Assembly (NCBI GenBank): GCA_016946835.1
Contig: JACVTC010000134.1
Coordinates: forward strand, 278,501 to 342,500
DNA length: 64,000 nucleotides
From: Neocallimastix lanati (nom. inval.)
Lineage: Eukaryota > Neocallimastigomycota > Neocallimastigomycetes > Neocallimastigales > Neocallimastigaceae
Reading direction: 5' to 3'
Shown one piece after another: positions 52,682 through 64,000 of this stretch. Under the pieces are notes generated by a model. It made no database searches. It saw only the letters and a list, made by a program, of their open reading frames with translations, and was not told the origin of the DNA. Position 1 is the first letter of the stretch. Every line of letters starts with the position of its first letter. The position numbers were made by a program, and so were the translations under genes.

Positions 52682-53138
52682 AGGGGGACACTTCAACTTC
52701 TCCTACCCTAATTTTTTTTTTTTTTGTTTGTTTTTCATTTCATTCTATAATGCATTACTTTTTATCTTTTTTTATATTTTTTAATTTATTATTATTATTA
52801 TTTTCATATTAATTATTTTATTTTATTTTAATACATTACAATAAATAAAAATTTTTTTTAATTATAAATAGAAAATAATATTAATATATATATATATATA
52901 AATATGTATTTTTAACTTTTCTTATTAAAAGATAACATGATATTGACAAGACTATATATTGCTGTATATAAAGAGAGAAAGTTAAGAAGAAAAAAAAAAA
53001 AATTATTATTTCAACAATGTAATGAAATATAATTTAATTAAATAATTATATTTAAGAATATTAATAAAAATTAAAATTTAAAAATAAACTTATATTACTT
53101 TATTTTTTAATCTTATTATATTTAAAAATTTTTTAATT

Positions 53139-53169
<31 letters not shown>

Positions 53170-53570
53170 TATATTTATTTTGTACTCTTTTTCATAGAGG
53201 TGGCAAGGCACTCCATCTAGGAAAAAAATTAAAAAAAAAAAAATTTTTTTTTTTCATTTTTTTTATAATTATTGAAATGTAATATTAAATAAATATATAA
53301 TTATTGAAAAAAAAAAAAAAAAAAAAAAAAAAAATTAAAATATATATATTTAATTAATAATAAAAATACTAATAATTATTTTAATAATTATAAGGAAATT
53401 ATAAGAATTAAGGAGGTATATTTCATTCCCTTCTTCATTCTCAACAAGGAATTCATTAATTAACCAAATATAATATTTGCTTATGCTTTTTTTTTTTTAT
53501 TTATTTTTATTTTTATTATTTTATTTTATTTTCCTTAATAAATGAACTTAAATATAAAACATTAAAAATA

Positions 53571-53606
<36 letters not shown>

Positions 53607-54024
53607 TTTTTTTTTTTTATTTTGACTTAAAATAATAAAATTTATATATAATTTGATAAATAAATTTGCAGTTTTTTAAATGGATTTGTTTGTTTGCGAA
53701 TTGAATACTAAAATATAGTATCTAATTGAAATTCTTTTTACGTTATTTTTTTTTTTAAAAAAAAAATATATATATATATATATATATTTCTTAAATATAT
53801 TATTAACAAAATAAAAATATATATATATATAAATTTCTAATATATTTATTAAAATACTTTTTATAATTTTTTTTTGTTACTCTTGTGAATAAATAACTTA
53901 TTAGTAATTTATTTAATATTATAATTAAATATTAAATTATACTAAAAAAAATTAAAAAATTTTTAAATCATAAAATTAATAATGATATAAATATATTAAT
54001 AATGTTTAATAAATTGATTAATTA

Positions 54025-54061
<37 letters not shown>

Positions 54062-54079
54062 TAAATTTTTTTTTTTTTT

Positions 54080-54122
<43 letters not shown>

Positions 54123-54234
54123 TTGGTATATTATAATAAATTATTATTATTATATTTTGAATAAATAATTTTTAACTTAAAATATTTTTTTGTTAATTTA
54201 AAAATTTTTTTTAATTATTATTATTTTAATAAAC
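51897..54234. other. Gene-free A/T-rich stretch
   Basis: (AAT)n with (AAAT)n at 52600-52680, A tracts near 53308-53334 and 54025-54057, and an (ATT)n run near 54091-54120. A patch at 52330-52420 of mixed composition gives no frame. The end is the 3' flank of paralogue 5. Confidence 0.6.
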
Positions 54235-55558
54235 TTAAATAAATAAAAGAGTAAATATTAAACCGATATTAAGATATAGAAGTAAAGATAAAGGTTTAAA
54301 TTTTATAAAGGCAGAAGATTCTAAATTTTGTTGAACATTTGGAATTGATGAAACATTATTATTATTATTATTATTTATGGCATCTTCCCCATAATTTTTT
54401 CCAGAAACATACATATATTCTTTTTCACCGAGACATTCAGCTACAGTAACAAAACGATAACCTTTTTCTCTCATACCACTTTGCTCAACAATCCAAGGAG
54501 CAATTTGTTCAACAGTGTAATTATGGGTATCATGCATAAGAATAAGATAACTATCTCTTTCTTCTGCAAATTGTTCTTTTAAAAAATTGATAGAATCTTC
54601 TACTCTTCGTTCAATACTTCCAGAGGCTTCAACATTCCAATCGTTAGTATCAGTATCCCATTGAATAAGACGGTAACCCCTTTGTTCAAGAAGAGCTTTA
54701 CAATCATCATTGCATTCACCTTTTGGAGCACGGAAATAATGAGGACGATCACCGGTAACTCTTTCAATTAAATCATCCATCATCGTTAGGGATTCATCAA
54801 ATTCTTCAGTGACGTTAGAAATTTTATGGCCATAGGTGTGAGAAGCAATTTGAAAACCATAATCATGAGCTCTCTTCATAGCTTGTTGATATTCTTCTGT
54901 TTCAAATGCGAATGGATAATGAAATCTTCCTAATTGGAAAAATGTAATTTTAACATCTTTTTGATTAATCATATAATCAATTAACTCATTAGTATATTTC
55001 CATGGACCATCATCAAACTGTTTTATCATAATAATGATAAATACAAGATAATTTAAAAATAAAATAAAATAAAAAATAATAATAGAATAATATAAAATAA
55101 AATAGAATAATATAAAATAAAATAGAATAATATAAAATAAAATAGAATAATATATATAATATTAATATGTTTTAGGGTTAGTACATATTTCATTTAAATT
55201 AATTTTTATTTATATTACAATATTCATTTGTCCATTTAAATATAAATATTATTTTAATTATTATTTTAATTATTATTTTAATTATTATTAAAATTATTAT
55301 TTAAATTATTATTTAAATTATTATTTTAATTTTTCTAATAAAAATTTTTAAATAAATTTTTTCTTAAAAAAAAAATATTATATATATTATTGAATAAAAT
55401 TATTAGATAAGATTTATATATATATACATATGAAATTTTGAAAAACATACTGTTAAAGCAATAGTTTTTGGTTCTGTACAAGATCGAATAAAATCAATTT
55501 CTGATTTAACCAAATTTAAAAATGTTATAGCTAAAACTAAGCAATAATAAAACTTCAT
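54235..55558 (-). CDS. CE4 polysaccharide (chitin) deacetylase, paralogue 5, two exons, 296 aa
   Basis: Exon 1 is 55451-55558 (36 codons, MKFYYCLVLAITFLNLVKS signal peptide) and exon 2 is 54235-55017. The intron 55018-55450 (gtatgt...cag) is phase 0 and splits TFDDG after Thr36. It contains a 20-bp minisatellite and att-aattattttaatt repeats that seem to have lengthened it. Motifs: FDDG 37-40; SHTYGH with H96 and H100; RAPKGEC from 132 (Glu where paralogues have His or Asn); DTNDW 159-163; LILMHD 194-199; FVTVAECLGE. The linker is short, with an Asn run (about 250-256). The C-terminus is a hydrophobic tail (PLSLLLYLNIGLIFTLLFI). Several positions constant in the others have changed here (for example QRGYR for KWDYR), so this is the most diverged catalytic domain, though all metal and catalytic residues remain. 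Confidence 0.9.
55083..55150. repeat. 20-bp minisatellite inside the paralogue 5 intron
   Basis: The unit agaataatataaaataaaat is repeated three to four times, flanked by A/T repeats, within the intron of the adjacent deacetylase gene. Confidence 0.85.
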
Positions 55559-56263
55559 TTTTGTCAATTTCTTTTATTAATTTTAATTTTTGGTTTGTTT
55601 ATTGATTTGTTTTATCTTGTTTTTTTATTTAATTTTATTTTTATTTCCTTTTTTAATTTTTTTTTTCTAGTAATAATTTTATAAACTAATTTTTTTTATT
55701 ACTTTTACTCTTTCATTATTTTTTAAAAAAATAATAAAAAAATTTATTTGAATTTTAAGAAATTTTTGGTTCCTTTTTGGTTCCTTTTTGGTTCCTTTTT
55801 GGTTCTTTTATATTATTAATGATTATTAATATATAATAAATATTTTAAAATAGTATTATTATATATTTATACAATAATATATATAATGAAATATTGTCAT
55901 ACATAATCTTTAATAAATTATTTTTTATTTATTTATTTAAATATTTGATTGATTTTTATATAAATTAAAAAAATTTTTTTTTTTTTGATTTTTAATGATT
56001 TAGCCTTATTTTAATTAATTATTAAAAATTAATTATAATTAGATAAGATAATAAATACATTTCATTATAAAAATATTTTAAATATTATTAATGAAATAGT
56101 CAGAAATAAATTATTATTTATAATTACTATTATTATAAACACTAATTACTATTTCCAAAAGATTAGTTTATGCTTATTTCTTTTTTTTTATATAAAGGAA
56201 TAATTCATTAATTTATTTAGTTTATAATTAGTTAATATAATATATATAATTATATAATTGTTT

Positions 56264-56296
<33 letters not shown>

Positions 56297-56939
56297 AATA
56301 AAGGTAAAATGGATTGGCTATTCAATTTAAATTATTCTTATATTCAAATATTTTAAAAAAAAATAAAATAAAAAATAATACATTCAAAAAGAACGTATTT
56401 TTTTTTTTTTTTTTTTTTTCATGTTTTGTTAATGTATATCTCATAAATAAACAATATATAAAAAGTTTATTGTTTCTAAAAATTATATATGTAGTACAAA
56501 CTTCATGGCTATAAATTTCTTCTTTTTAAAAAAAAAAAAAATTAACGTATTATTATATTTATTTATATATTATTTATATATTATTTATTATTTATTTATT
56601 TATATATTATATATTATTTATTATATTTATTTATATATTATTTATTATATTTATTTATATATTATTTATTAATTATTATTTATTACTCAATAATTATTAA
56701 TAATAAATCTACAAAATATTAAAGATATATATTATATTTTTATATCATGATTTTAAATTAATTTATATTATAAATAATAATATATATATTAATAATAAAA
56801 ATGAAAAAGATTTAAATCTTTTAATTTACAGTTTTTTTTTTTTTTTTTTTTTTTTTCCTATTGTTAAATTATTATTTTATTAAATTATAATTATATTATT
56901 ATATTGGAATAATATATAATTATGTATTGAATACTTTTC
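55559..56939. other. Gene-free A/T-rich stretch
   Basis: Upstream of paralogue 5. It contains a 12-bp repeat (ttcctttttggt, about four copies, 55766-55808), an A tract near 56265-56294, T tracts and (TTTATTATA)-like repeats at 56555-56690. No gene is seen. Confidence 0.6.
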
Positions 56940-57073
56940 TGTCAATCAATAATTTTTTTTTTTTACTTCCGATTTATACTGCCCTTATTTTCAGCCCCCT
57001 AAGACATGGGAATATTTGAGGTAGTCACAACACTTCCATACGCTTTCACATAGACGGATATTGTCAATCAATA
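56940..57073 (-). mobile_element. Small poly(A)-tailed retroposed sequence with 12-bp target duplication
   Basis: The sequence tgtcaatcaata occurs at 56940-56951 and 57062-57073. Between them is a 110-bp insert of higher GC. On the minus strand it runs from atatccgtctatgtgaaagc to gggcagtataaatcggaagt and ends in about 12 A residues directly before the duplication. This is the structure of a reverse-transcribed, poly(A)-tailed small RNA inserted by LINE machinery. The source RNA is not recognised; the ccc...ggg hairpin around cttagggggctgaaa is suggestive of a structured RNA but does not identify it. Confidence 0.6.
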
Positions 57074-58287
57074 GTATAAATAAAAACAAAATTATTTATA
57101 TATATTGAATGCTAATCTGTCAACCTACTATAGAAATAAATTATGACCAATAAAATTCATTTAATTTCTTTTTAAAAAATTAATAATAAAGAATTAATTA
57201 AAATAAAAAAATTTTTTTAATGGCATAATGAAAGCCAAAAAAATTTTTAACAGTTTTTAAGATCAGTGGATGTCATCCTTAAGATTCCATAATGATAAAA
57301 ACGTAGCATAATATCATAACTCATTTCTCTATTGACTATTGACTAAGCTTACGCTAAAAAAAAAAAAAAAGAAAAGAAAAAAAAAGGAAGAAATAGAATA
57401 TATATATATATTATTTTAGAAAAAATTTTCAATTGAAAAGGGAAAAAAAAGATAATTTTAGAAAAATTCAATTGTAAAAAAAAAAAAAAAGTTCGATTTA
57501 GTCTCAAGGGGGATAGTAATTAAAAATCCAATTGGTAATGTTTAAAAAAGAAAAATTATAATTATTACTATAGTTTATTTTATTCCTTGACTCCAACAAA
57601 AGGAATTTCCTTATAATTTATATTAAATTTCTATTATTAAAGATTCTTTTATAAATAACCATGTAAAAAATATTTAGTTGAATACTTTTTTGTTTGTTTG
57701 TTTACCTTTTAGACCAATTAAAAAAAAATATATTTTATTATGGAGATATATAAAATAATGAAATATATATTTATATATTATAATTTATATATATTATATA
57801 AATTATAAAATAATATTTGATAAACATAATAAATATAGTAAAAAATACATAAAATTAATATATTTATTAATATTATATTAAATTAATATATTAAATAAAA
57901 AAAAATACTTAATATATTATTTAATTTCAAAAATAAATAAAAAATGAATATAATTATGATAAATATAATAATTAATATGAATAAAATTATGTTATCTTTA
58001 ATTTTATATATATTGCTTAAAGAAGGTTTTGTTTTCTTTAAAAAACAATATAGTTTTTAATAAATATTTATAATGGTTTTTAATATTATAAATATTATTT
58101 TAATTTCTTTTGTTATTTATAAAAGTAATAAATAAAAAATAAATTTCTATTTGAAAAAAAAAAAAAAAAAAAATAAGATATACTTTTTTTTTTTTTTTTT
58201 TTAATTATTATTTGATTTTAATTGTTTTTGCATTATTTGATTATGTGTTTGATTTAATTTTTAATTTTGATTTTTTTTTTTTTTTTA
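57074..58287. other. Gene-free A/T-rich stretch
   Basis: Mixed-composition patches at 57230-57360 and 57495-57540 have no readable frame; the rest is A/T repeats and homopolymers. Confidence 0.55.
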
Positions 58288-58550
58288 ACTACCGCGTTTT
58301 GCTAATGATTTTATTTTTCTCTCTTTATATATATCTGTATATATTTACTGCGTTTTGTTAATGATTTTATTTTTCTCTCTTTATATATATCTGTAAATAT
58401 TTACTGCGTTTTGTTAATGATTTTATTTTTCTCTCTTTATATATATCTATATATATTTACTGCGTTTTGCTAATGATTTTATTTTTCTCTCTTTATATAT
58501 ATCTATATATATTTACTGCGTTTTGTTAATGAATTTATTTTTCTCTTTCT
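58288..58550. repeat. 56-bp minisatellite, five copies
   Basis: The unit ttactgcgttttgttaatga followed by ttttatttttctctctttat and atatatctgtatat is repeated about 4.7 times with few substitutions. The gcg core makes it distinct from its surroundings. It lies about 350 bases beyond the stop codon of the adjacent minus-strand gene. Confidence 0.92.
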
Positions 58551-58792
58551 TTTTTTTTTTTTTTTAATTTATTTTTTTTTTCTTTTCTTTCATTTTCTTT
58601 TATATTTATATTTATTTTTTTTTCTTTCTTTTTCTTCTTCTTCATTTTGCGTATCCGTTTATTTGTGTGTATATGTTCTTTTTTTTTTTTTTTTCTTAAT
58701 ATATTTATTGATTTAATCACTTTCATAAAAAAAAAATCCAATATATGGTATAATAACCTCCAGAAGAATAATTCAGTTTTTTAATTTAAAAA

Positions 58793-58823
<31 letters not shown>

Positions 58824-58895
58824 TAGAGTGAGAGAGAGAGAAATAATTTAAAAAAAAAAAAAAAGATAATAAAATTAAAATAAAATAAAAAATAA

Positions 58896-60228
58896 TTAAT
58901 TTATTATTATTAGTATAATAGAAAATATGCAAAGCATAGCTATGGATAAGAAAGACATTGGTTTTGTAGAAATAATGGATGATGAATCTAAATTTTGACT
59001 TATTGGGTCATCTATAAAATTTAATGGTGAATCAATATCATCATAGTCAGTATTATTGACACTAATATTGTCATTGATATTGTTATTATCATAGTCATTG
59101 ATATTTTCATTGACATTGTTATTGTCATAGTCATCGATATTATCATTATCATTGATACTGTCATTGACATTAATATTGTCATTGATATTGATATTGTTAT
59201 TGTTATCTTCATTATTTTCATTTTCTCGTGCCATATAAACATCAGAATCGCCATCAATTATAGTACCATTTTCAAAAATGACTGCTGATAAATCATTATC
59301 TACATTTTTATCATCAATATAGGTTCTACCTGAAGTGTACATACCATCCTTATCTCCTAGACATTCCGCAACAGTAACGAAACGATAACCTTTTTCTTTC
59401 ATTCCACTTTTTTCAATAATCCATGGTGCAATTTCATTAACAGTATAATTTTGTGAATCATGCATAAGAATAAGATAATTGTCTCTTTCTTCAGCAAAGC
59501 TTTTCTTTAAAAAATCAATAGAATCTTCCACTCTTTGCTCAATTGAACCTGAAGTTTCAAGATCCCAATCATTGGTATCAGTATCCCATTGAATAAGTTG
59601 ATAGCCCCATTTCTCAAGATTTGCTTGACATTTTTCATTGCAATGACCTTTTGGAGCACGGAAATAACGTGGACGATCCCCGGTAATATCTTCAATGAAA
59701 TCATCCATATCCACTAAAGATTTTCTAAATTCATCGTTATCATCAGAAATTTTATGACTGTACGTATGAGAAGCTATTTGAAATCCATGATCGTGAGCTT
59801 TTTTCATAGCCTCTTGATATTCTGAAACATCTTCTGCATAGGGATAATGTAATTTAGCAACATGGAAGAATGAAATCTTTACATCTTGTTTACTAATCAT
59901 GTAATCAATTAAATCATTCGTATATCTATGTGGACCATCATCAAACTATTATTTTTAATAAAATAAAAAGAAATAATAATAATAACAATAATAATAATAT
60001 ATATATAAATAAAAAGCAAATTAGAAAATGTTTACAATATTATAAAAAAATTATATATATATATATAATTTAAATCAATATTTAATATATAATATACATA
60101 ATACATTATGGAAACTTTACAGTTAAAGCTATAGTTTTTGGTTCTGTACATGAATATATAAATTTAGTTTTTACGAAATTAGTAAAAGAAATAATTAAAA
60201 TTATCTCTATAAAAGTTAAATATATCAT
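58896..60228 (-). CDS. CE4 polysaccharide (chitin) deacetylase, paralogue 6, two exons, 385 aa
   Basis: Exon 1 is 60121-60228 (36 codons, MIYLTFIEIILIISFTNFVK signal peptide) and exon 2 is 58896-59945. The 175-bp intron 59946-60120 (gtaaag...tag) is phase 0 and splits TFDDG at the same place as in paralogues 1 and 5. Motifs: FDDG 37-40; SHTYSH with H96 and H100; RAPKGHC from 132; DTNDW 159-163; LILMHD 194-199; FVTVAECLGD. The linker is unusually long and holds an Asn/Asp/Ile-rich repeat (about 277-341, units like NDNINVNDSI) encoded by an imperfect DNA minisatellite, giving the largest protein of the six. It ends in a hydrophobic GPI-type tail (about 363-385). The linker probably holds the catalytic domain away from the membrane or in the wall. 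Confidence 0.9.
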
Positions 60229-60466
60229 TTTTTTTATTATTATTCTTAGATATATATATTTAAAAAAATTTAACTCTTTTTTTTTTTTTTTTTATTTAAC
60301 TTCTATTAATTTTTGTTTTCTTTTAGTATTTTAAATTTATTTATTTTGTATTATTTTACTTTTTAAAATACAAATATATAATTTATTTCCATTTATTTTA
60401 TTTCTTTTTTTTTTTTTTTTTTTTTTTTTTTGTGTTTTTCTTTTTATTATTTTTTTTTTTTTTATT

Positions 60467-60497
<31 letters not shown>

Positions 60498-61778
60498 TAG
60501 TAAAATATTTCATTTTATATAGGTTTGGTATTAAATTCTAAACATATGTTAAGATTCTATATATATAATATTAAAAATGATTATTATAATATAATAAATA
60601 GAGTTAAGAGAATATAGAATATTAATTTGTTAACTTGATTTTAATATCCAACCTATTAACTTTATGAAACATCCATAAAAAAAAAGAAAAAATAAAAAAA
60701 AAGAAATTTAATTTAAAAATATATTAAAGATTTTTTTTTTTATTTGAAGAATGATAAATATATCATTCAATAATTAATTTTAATATTTGTATTTGATTTT
60801 TTAATCGAAGGTTAAAAAAAAAAAAAAAAAAAAAATAAGAAAATAAAAAAAAAAAGAAATAAAGTAAATGGAAAAAAATTATATATCGTAACTAATAATT
60901 ATTCATAACTCATAATTTATATTCTTTCCTTGCTTTTTTTTTTTTTCACAAACTAAAATAAATGTGAATATTATATTTTTTTTTCTATTTTCTTATTATT
61001 TACTTATTTTTTTACCATAAAATAATTAGTCGTAATAATAATTATAATAGGAATAATACAAAAAATTCATGAATATATTAAATAAGATAAAATAATATTT
61101 TCTTTTTAAATAAATTAAAGTTTAAAAAAAAAAAACACTTTTTATTAAACAAATTTTTTAAAAAATTATTAAAGATTTAAAAAAAAAAAAAAAATTAAAA
61201 TAAAAATTAATAATTAAATTTTATAAAATTAAAAATTAAAATTAAAATTAAAATTAAAGTAGTTTATAGTAGTATTCAATTATTAAATTCATTTTCATTC
61301 TTTTATATATATATCTTTTACTTTTATATTATTATATTAAAAAATTGTATTTAATAATGTAAAATAAAATAAATATACTATAGAATAAGAATAGAAATAA
61401 GAATATTTAATCATTTAATTAAGATAGTTGTTAATTAAATCTTTTATTTAATTTCTTTATTATTAAATAAAAAAATTTTATATATGCCTTTATAAAAAAA
61501 AAAATTTCTTAAAATATTTAATTACTATATAATGAAGAAATAGAAAAAAAAAACATATATATGTATAAATATATATGTAAAATTAATAATTTTTACAATG
61601 ATTTTTTTATTTTTCTATTTCTGTTTTTGTGTTAGTTTTTGTTTTTTGTTTTTTATATAATAATGATAATTGATATATTGTATATAAACAATCATCTCTG
61701 CAATAAATGTATATCTAATAAAATTATAATACTTTATCCTTTTTTTTCTATAATTACAAAAAAATTTATATTTATTCA
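60229..61778. other. Gene-free A/T-rich stretch
   Basis: Upstream of paralogue 6: T tract (about 60405-60431), A tracts (60475-60497, 60815-60835) and (AAAATT)n at 61223-61257. No gene is seen. Confidence 0.6.
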
Positions 61779-61950
61779 ATTATTTATTATTTATTATTTA
61801 TTATTTATTATTTAATTATTTATTATTTATTATTTATTATTTATTAGTTATTAGTTATTATTTATTATTTATTATTTATTATTTATTATTATTTATTATT
61901 TATTATTTATTATTTATTATTTATTATTTATTATTTATTATTATTTAGTA
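61779..61950. repeat. (TTATTTA)n heptanucleotide array
   Basis: About 20 copies of a 7-bp unit, the reverse complement of the array at 45790-45966, with a few unit-length changes. Confidence 0.92.
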
Positions 61951-62155
61951 TTTAGTATTTATTATTTATAATTATTATATTTATTTATATATAATTTATT
62001 TTAGTTATTATTTATTCTATTATTAATTAATTATTATATATTTATAGTTTATTAATTATTTAACAACCTTTAACTTTTTATTTCCATAAATTTACTTCAT
62101 ATATTAAAATGAGAGTATTACCAAATATGGAATTATTAATTTATTATAAACAAAC

Positions 62156-62435
62156 TGTTAGAAATTAAGTTTAATATTCCACAAATCTTAATATAATTAA
62201 TTTAATAATAACTTAATTTTATTATATTTATAGGATAAAAATAATTTAATAATAAATGTGATTTAATATTAATATTTAATATTAGAAAATAAATAAGTGA
62301 ATAGAATAAAGTTTTAAAGGATTAGGAGATAAATATAAATTTAATGAATGAAAAATAATAAAAAATAAATAATGTTGAAAAGTGTAAAAAATTAATTAAT
62401 ATATATTAATAAATAAAGTGATTATTAAAACAACA
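62156..62435 (+). mobile_element. Putative 5' LTR of the copia element
   Basis: A TGTTAGAAATTA start and an AAACAACA end give the TGTT...AACA inverted ends usual for copia LTRs, about 280 bp. The leader and gag follow directly. The second LTR lies outside the window, so the boundaries are only inferred. The bases right after it (gattaagagtctcaagcgct) would be the primer-binding region, but they do not begin TGG as a tRNA 3'-end site would. Confidence 0.4.
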
Positions 62436-62628
62436 GATTAAGAGTCTCAAGCGCTCTTGATTATTAGATAGTTATATATAAATTATTTATTAAATTAGTG
62501 AAGTGTTAAAATAAAAAAAAAAAAGATATTATAAATAAATAAAAATATCACTTAATAAAATAAAGTTAAAGTGAAGTAATTTTTTATAATATTACTAGAT
62601 TGAAGTTAAGTCAAATTAACGAACTAAA
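62436..62628 (+). other. Leader between LTR and gag
   Basis: An untranslated leader with the hairpin tcaag-cgct-cttga (62446-62459). Purine-rich DNA follows up to the gag ATG (ctaaaATGAAC). It would hold the primer-binding site and packaging signal. Confidence 0.4.
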
Positions 62629-63648
62629 ATGAACAACGAAAGGAACTCTACAAAGGATATTTTGGATAACTCTAATTTCAAGTTATGGAAACAAGAATTC
62701 TACCTTTTGTTAAAGGGAAAGAAATTAGAGGAGTACATTTTAAAAGAAAAAATTAAAAAAATTCCCGAAAATAAACTAAGTAAAGAACAGAAAAAAAGAT
62801 TAACTTTAGTAGATGGTACCACTGACACTTACTACGAAGAAAGTGTCACAGAAGATATGACTCAGGAAGATTCGTTGGTGAAAGAATATTTAATAAATAG
62901 TATATCTAAGGAGTTGGCAGAAAAATTTGATTTTATAACATTAACTGCCTATGAAATATACAAGTTAATATCAAGTTTGAACGTGAATGATGACAATGAC
63001 TTGATAGAAGAAATTAAAAACTCATTAGAAAAAGAAAAATATACTCCAGGAAAGGATGCATCTCTATCTATTTTTATTTCGAATATGAAAACAAAGTTTA
63101 GGGAACTGAATGTCTTGAAAGCGTCACCATCAGAACAAGAGAAGATAGATTATTTATATAATAGCATACCTGATGATCTTGCTTTAAAATCAAATGCTAT
63201 CAATTTCGAAGGAAATTTTGATGAGTTCTCGGAATTACTTATCAAAACAAATCAAAGACTTATAAAACTTACTGAAAGAAGATTAAAAAGCAGTCTCAAT
63301 AATAATCAATCTAGCAGTTCTGATAATTTACAAGGTGTAAATGAAGATTTATCAAAAAATATTAATACATATCCTAATGGTGCGAAAAATAACGAAAATA
63401 ACTTTGAATCAAATTTTAATAAAGTACACAAAAATAATAATCACAAATATAATAAAAGAAATTATAATAATAAGAATTATCAATATAATCACAGAAAACA
63501 AGATAAAAGTGAGGTAGAATGCTGGAATTGTGGAAAGAAAGGCCATTATGCATCTGAATGTAGAAATAAAAATAACAAAAATAATTATAGGAAATTCAAT
63601 AATAAAGAAGTAAATAAGGGGAGGCATTACATTAAACACAGAAGTTAA
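62629..63648 (+). CDS. gag: Ty1/copia Gag polyprotein, 339 aa
   Basis: Begins MNNERNSTKDILDNSNFKLW, with the FKLWKQEFYLLLKGKKLEEY start typical of copia Gag (UBN2/Retrotran_gag type, LxxxNFxxWKxxxxxxL). A helical capsid region carries SLSIFISNMKTKFRELN and EKIDYLYNSIPDDL. A basic Asn/Lys-rich linker follows, then one CCHC zinc knuckle: C298-W-N-C301-GKKG-H306-YASE-C311. It forms the particle that packages element RNA in the cytoplasm. The frame is intact. The stop at 63646 is followed by protease sequence in the +1 frame, so Pol must be made by frameshifting, or the copy has a one-base change. Confidence 0.93.
   Translation: MNNERNSTKDILDNSNFKLWKQEFYLLLKGKKLEEYILKEKIKKIPENKLSKEQKKRLTLVDGTTDTYYEESVTEDMTQEDSLVKEYLINSISKELAEKFDFITLTAYEIYKLISSLNVNDDNDLIEEIKNSLEKEKYTPGKDASLSIFISNMKTKFRELNVLKASPSEQEKIDYLYNSIPDDLALKSNAINFEGNFDEFSELLIKTNQRLIKLTERRLKSSLNNNQSSSSDNLQGVNEDLSKNINTYPNGAKNNENNFESNFNKVHKNNNHKYNKRNYNNKNYQYNHRKQDKSEVECWNCGKKGHYASECRNKNNKNNYRKFNNKEVNKGRHYIKHRS
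63614..63648 (+). promoter_or_regulatory. Gag-Pol overlap with candidate +1 frameshift site
   Basis: The +1 frame is open from 63614, and gag stops at 63646-63648, so a shift must occur in this 35-base overlap. GGG AGG C at 63619-63625 fits Ty1-style +1 slippage: a peptidyl tRNA on GGG can re-pair with GGA while AGG, likely rare in this fungus, stalls, and the next codon becomes GGC. This is inferred from sequence only. Confidence 0.4.
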
Positions 63649-64000
63649 GAAGGAATATAAAGACGAACATATGAACCAATTTTTTGAAGACTATAATGAT
63701 TCATACTTTGAATCAAATAGTAATTCCTCAATACTTCCCTTCAATAATAAAGATTATTTTATCAATAATTTAAATATAAAAGAAAAAAGCATAAACGAAA
63801 ATAATAAAACTAATGTTAAAATCTTTCCATGGACTTTGGATTCTGGTACTACTTATCATATGACTGGTAATTTAGATCTTTTGGAAAATGAAAAATCTTT
63901 CAAGAAGAAAATTTTCTTTGCAAATGGAGATTTTATTAACTCGAAGTATATCGGTGAATTTTGTGGATATATTAATGATAATAAAATCACATTAAAAAAT
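63614..64000 (+). CDS. pol: Copia Pol, protease region (partial, runs off window)
   Basis: Open in the +1 frame relative to gag. After an Asn-rich spacer it reads FPWTLDSGTTYHMTGNLDLL, the copia aspartic protease signature (W.LDSG.T.HM) with the catalytic Asp at 63839-63841. FFANGDFINSKYIGEF follows, the usual second block (V.LA.G....G.G). The protease cuts the Gag-Pol polyprotein; integrase, RT and RNase H should lie beyond the window. No stop occurs up to 64000, so the element may be intact. Confidence 0.88.
   Translation, partial: MRGGITLNTEVKKEYKDEHMNQFFEDYNDSYFESNSNSSILPFNNKDYFINNLNIKEKSINENNKTNVKIFPWTLDSGTTYHMTGNLDLLENEKSFKKKIFFANGDFINSKYIGEFCGYINDNKITLKN

Noticed and set aside
58535-58741. 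Lys/Glu-rich small minus-strand open frame
   Set aside because: It arises from T/C-rich simple sequence, overlaps the 56-bp minisatellite and shows no conserved features.

Overview
The window looks like nuclear DNA of an anaerobic gut fungus (Neocallimastigomycota, e.g. Neocallimastix, Piromyces or Anaeromyces). This is inferred from extremely A/T-rich intergenic DNA full of homopolymers and (AAT)n arrays, short GT-AG introns, Asn-rich low-complexity protein segments, a family of secreted CE4 deacetylases, and a receptor that fuses a bacterial-type solute-binding domain to a class C seven-helix domain. Genes stand out as islands of higher GC and normal codon use, separated by 1-10 kb of low-complexity DNA.

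Layout. (1) 668-3466 +: SAAL1-like ARM-fold protein in three exons, the first coding exon being only the ATG. (2) 3891-4326 -: a 436-bp SINE-like insertion with a perfect 16-bp target-site duplication. (3) Six paralogous CE4 polysaccharide (chitin) deacetylases, all on the minus strand and spread over 55 kb (stops at 4855, 12685, 27727, 41448, 54235, 58896). Three have one intron at exactly the same place, between Thr and Phe of the catalytic TFDDG motif; three have none. All carry a signal peptide, the five NodB motifs, a Thr/Ser/Asn-rich linker and a hydrophobic GPI-type tail. (4) 19610-21603 -: a six-exon UCHL5/UCH37 deubiquitinase. (5) 22858-23648: a fold-back element with about 340-bp inverted arms. 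(6) 24.7-26.6 kb and 36.0-39.84 kb: decayed LINE fragments, all minus strand. (7) 47550-50901 +: a five-exon solute-binding/7TM receptor. (8) 62.16 kb to the end, +: a Ty1/copia element with LTR, gag, and the start of pol in the +1 frame.

How the genes relate. The deacetylases form one dispersed tandem family that probably remodels chitin of the fungal wall or another acetylated polysaccharide at the cell surface. The 7TM receptor would sit in the same outer membrane layer as a ligand sensor. SAAL1-like and UCHL5 (proteasome/INO80-associated deubiquitinase) are housekeeping genes with no evident link to them. Everything between is retroelement debris, fold-back DNA and simple repeats. All exon joins were placed by eye from splice motifs, reading-frame phase and family resemblance; no search was run.
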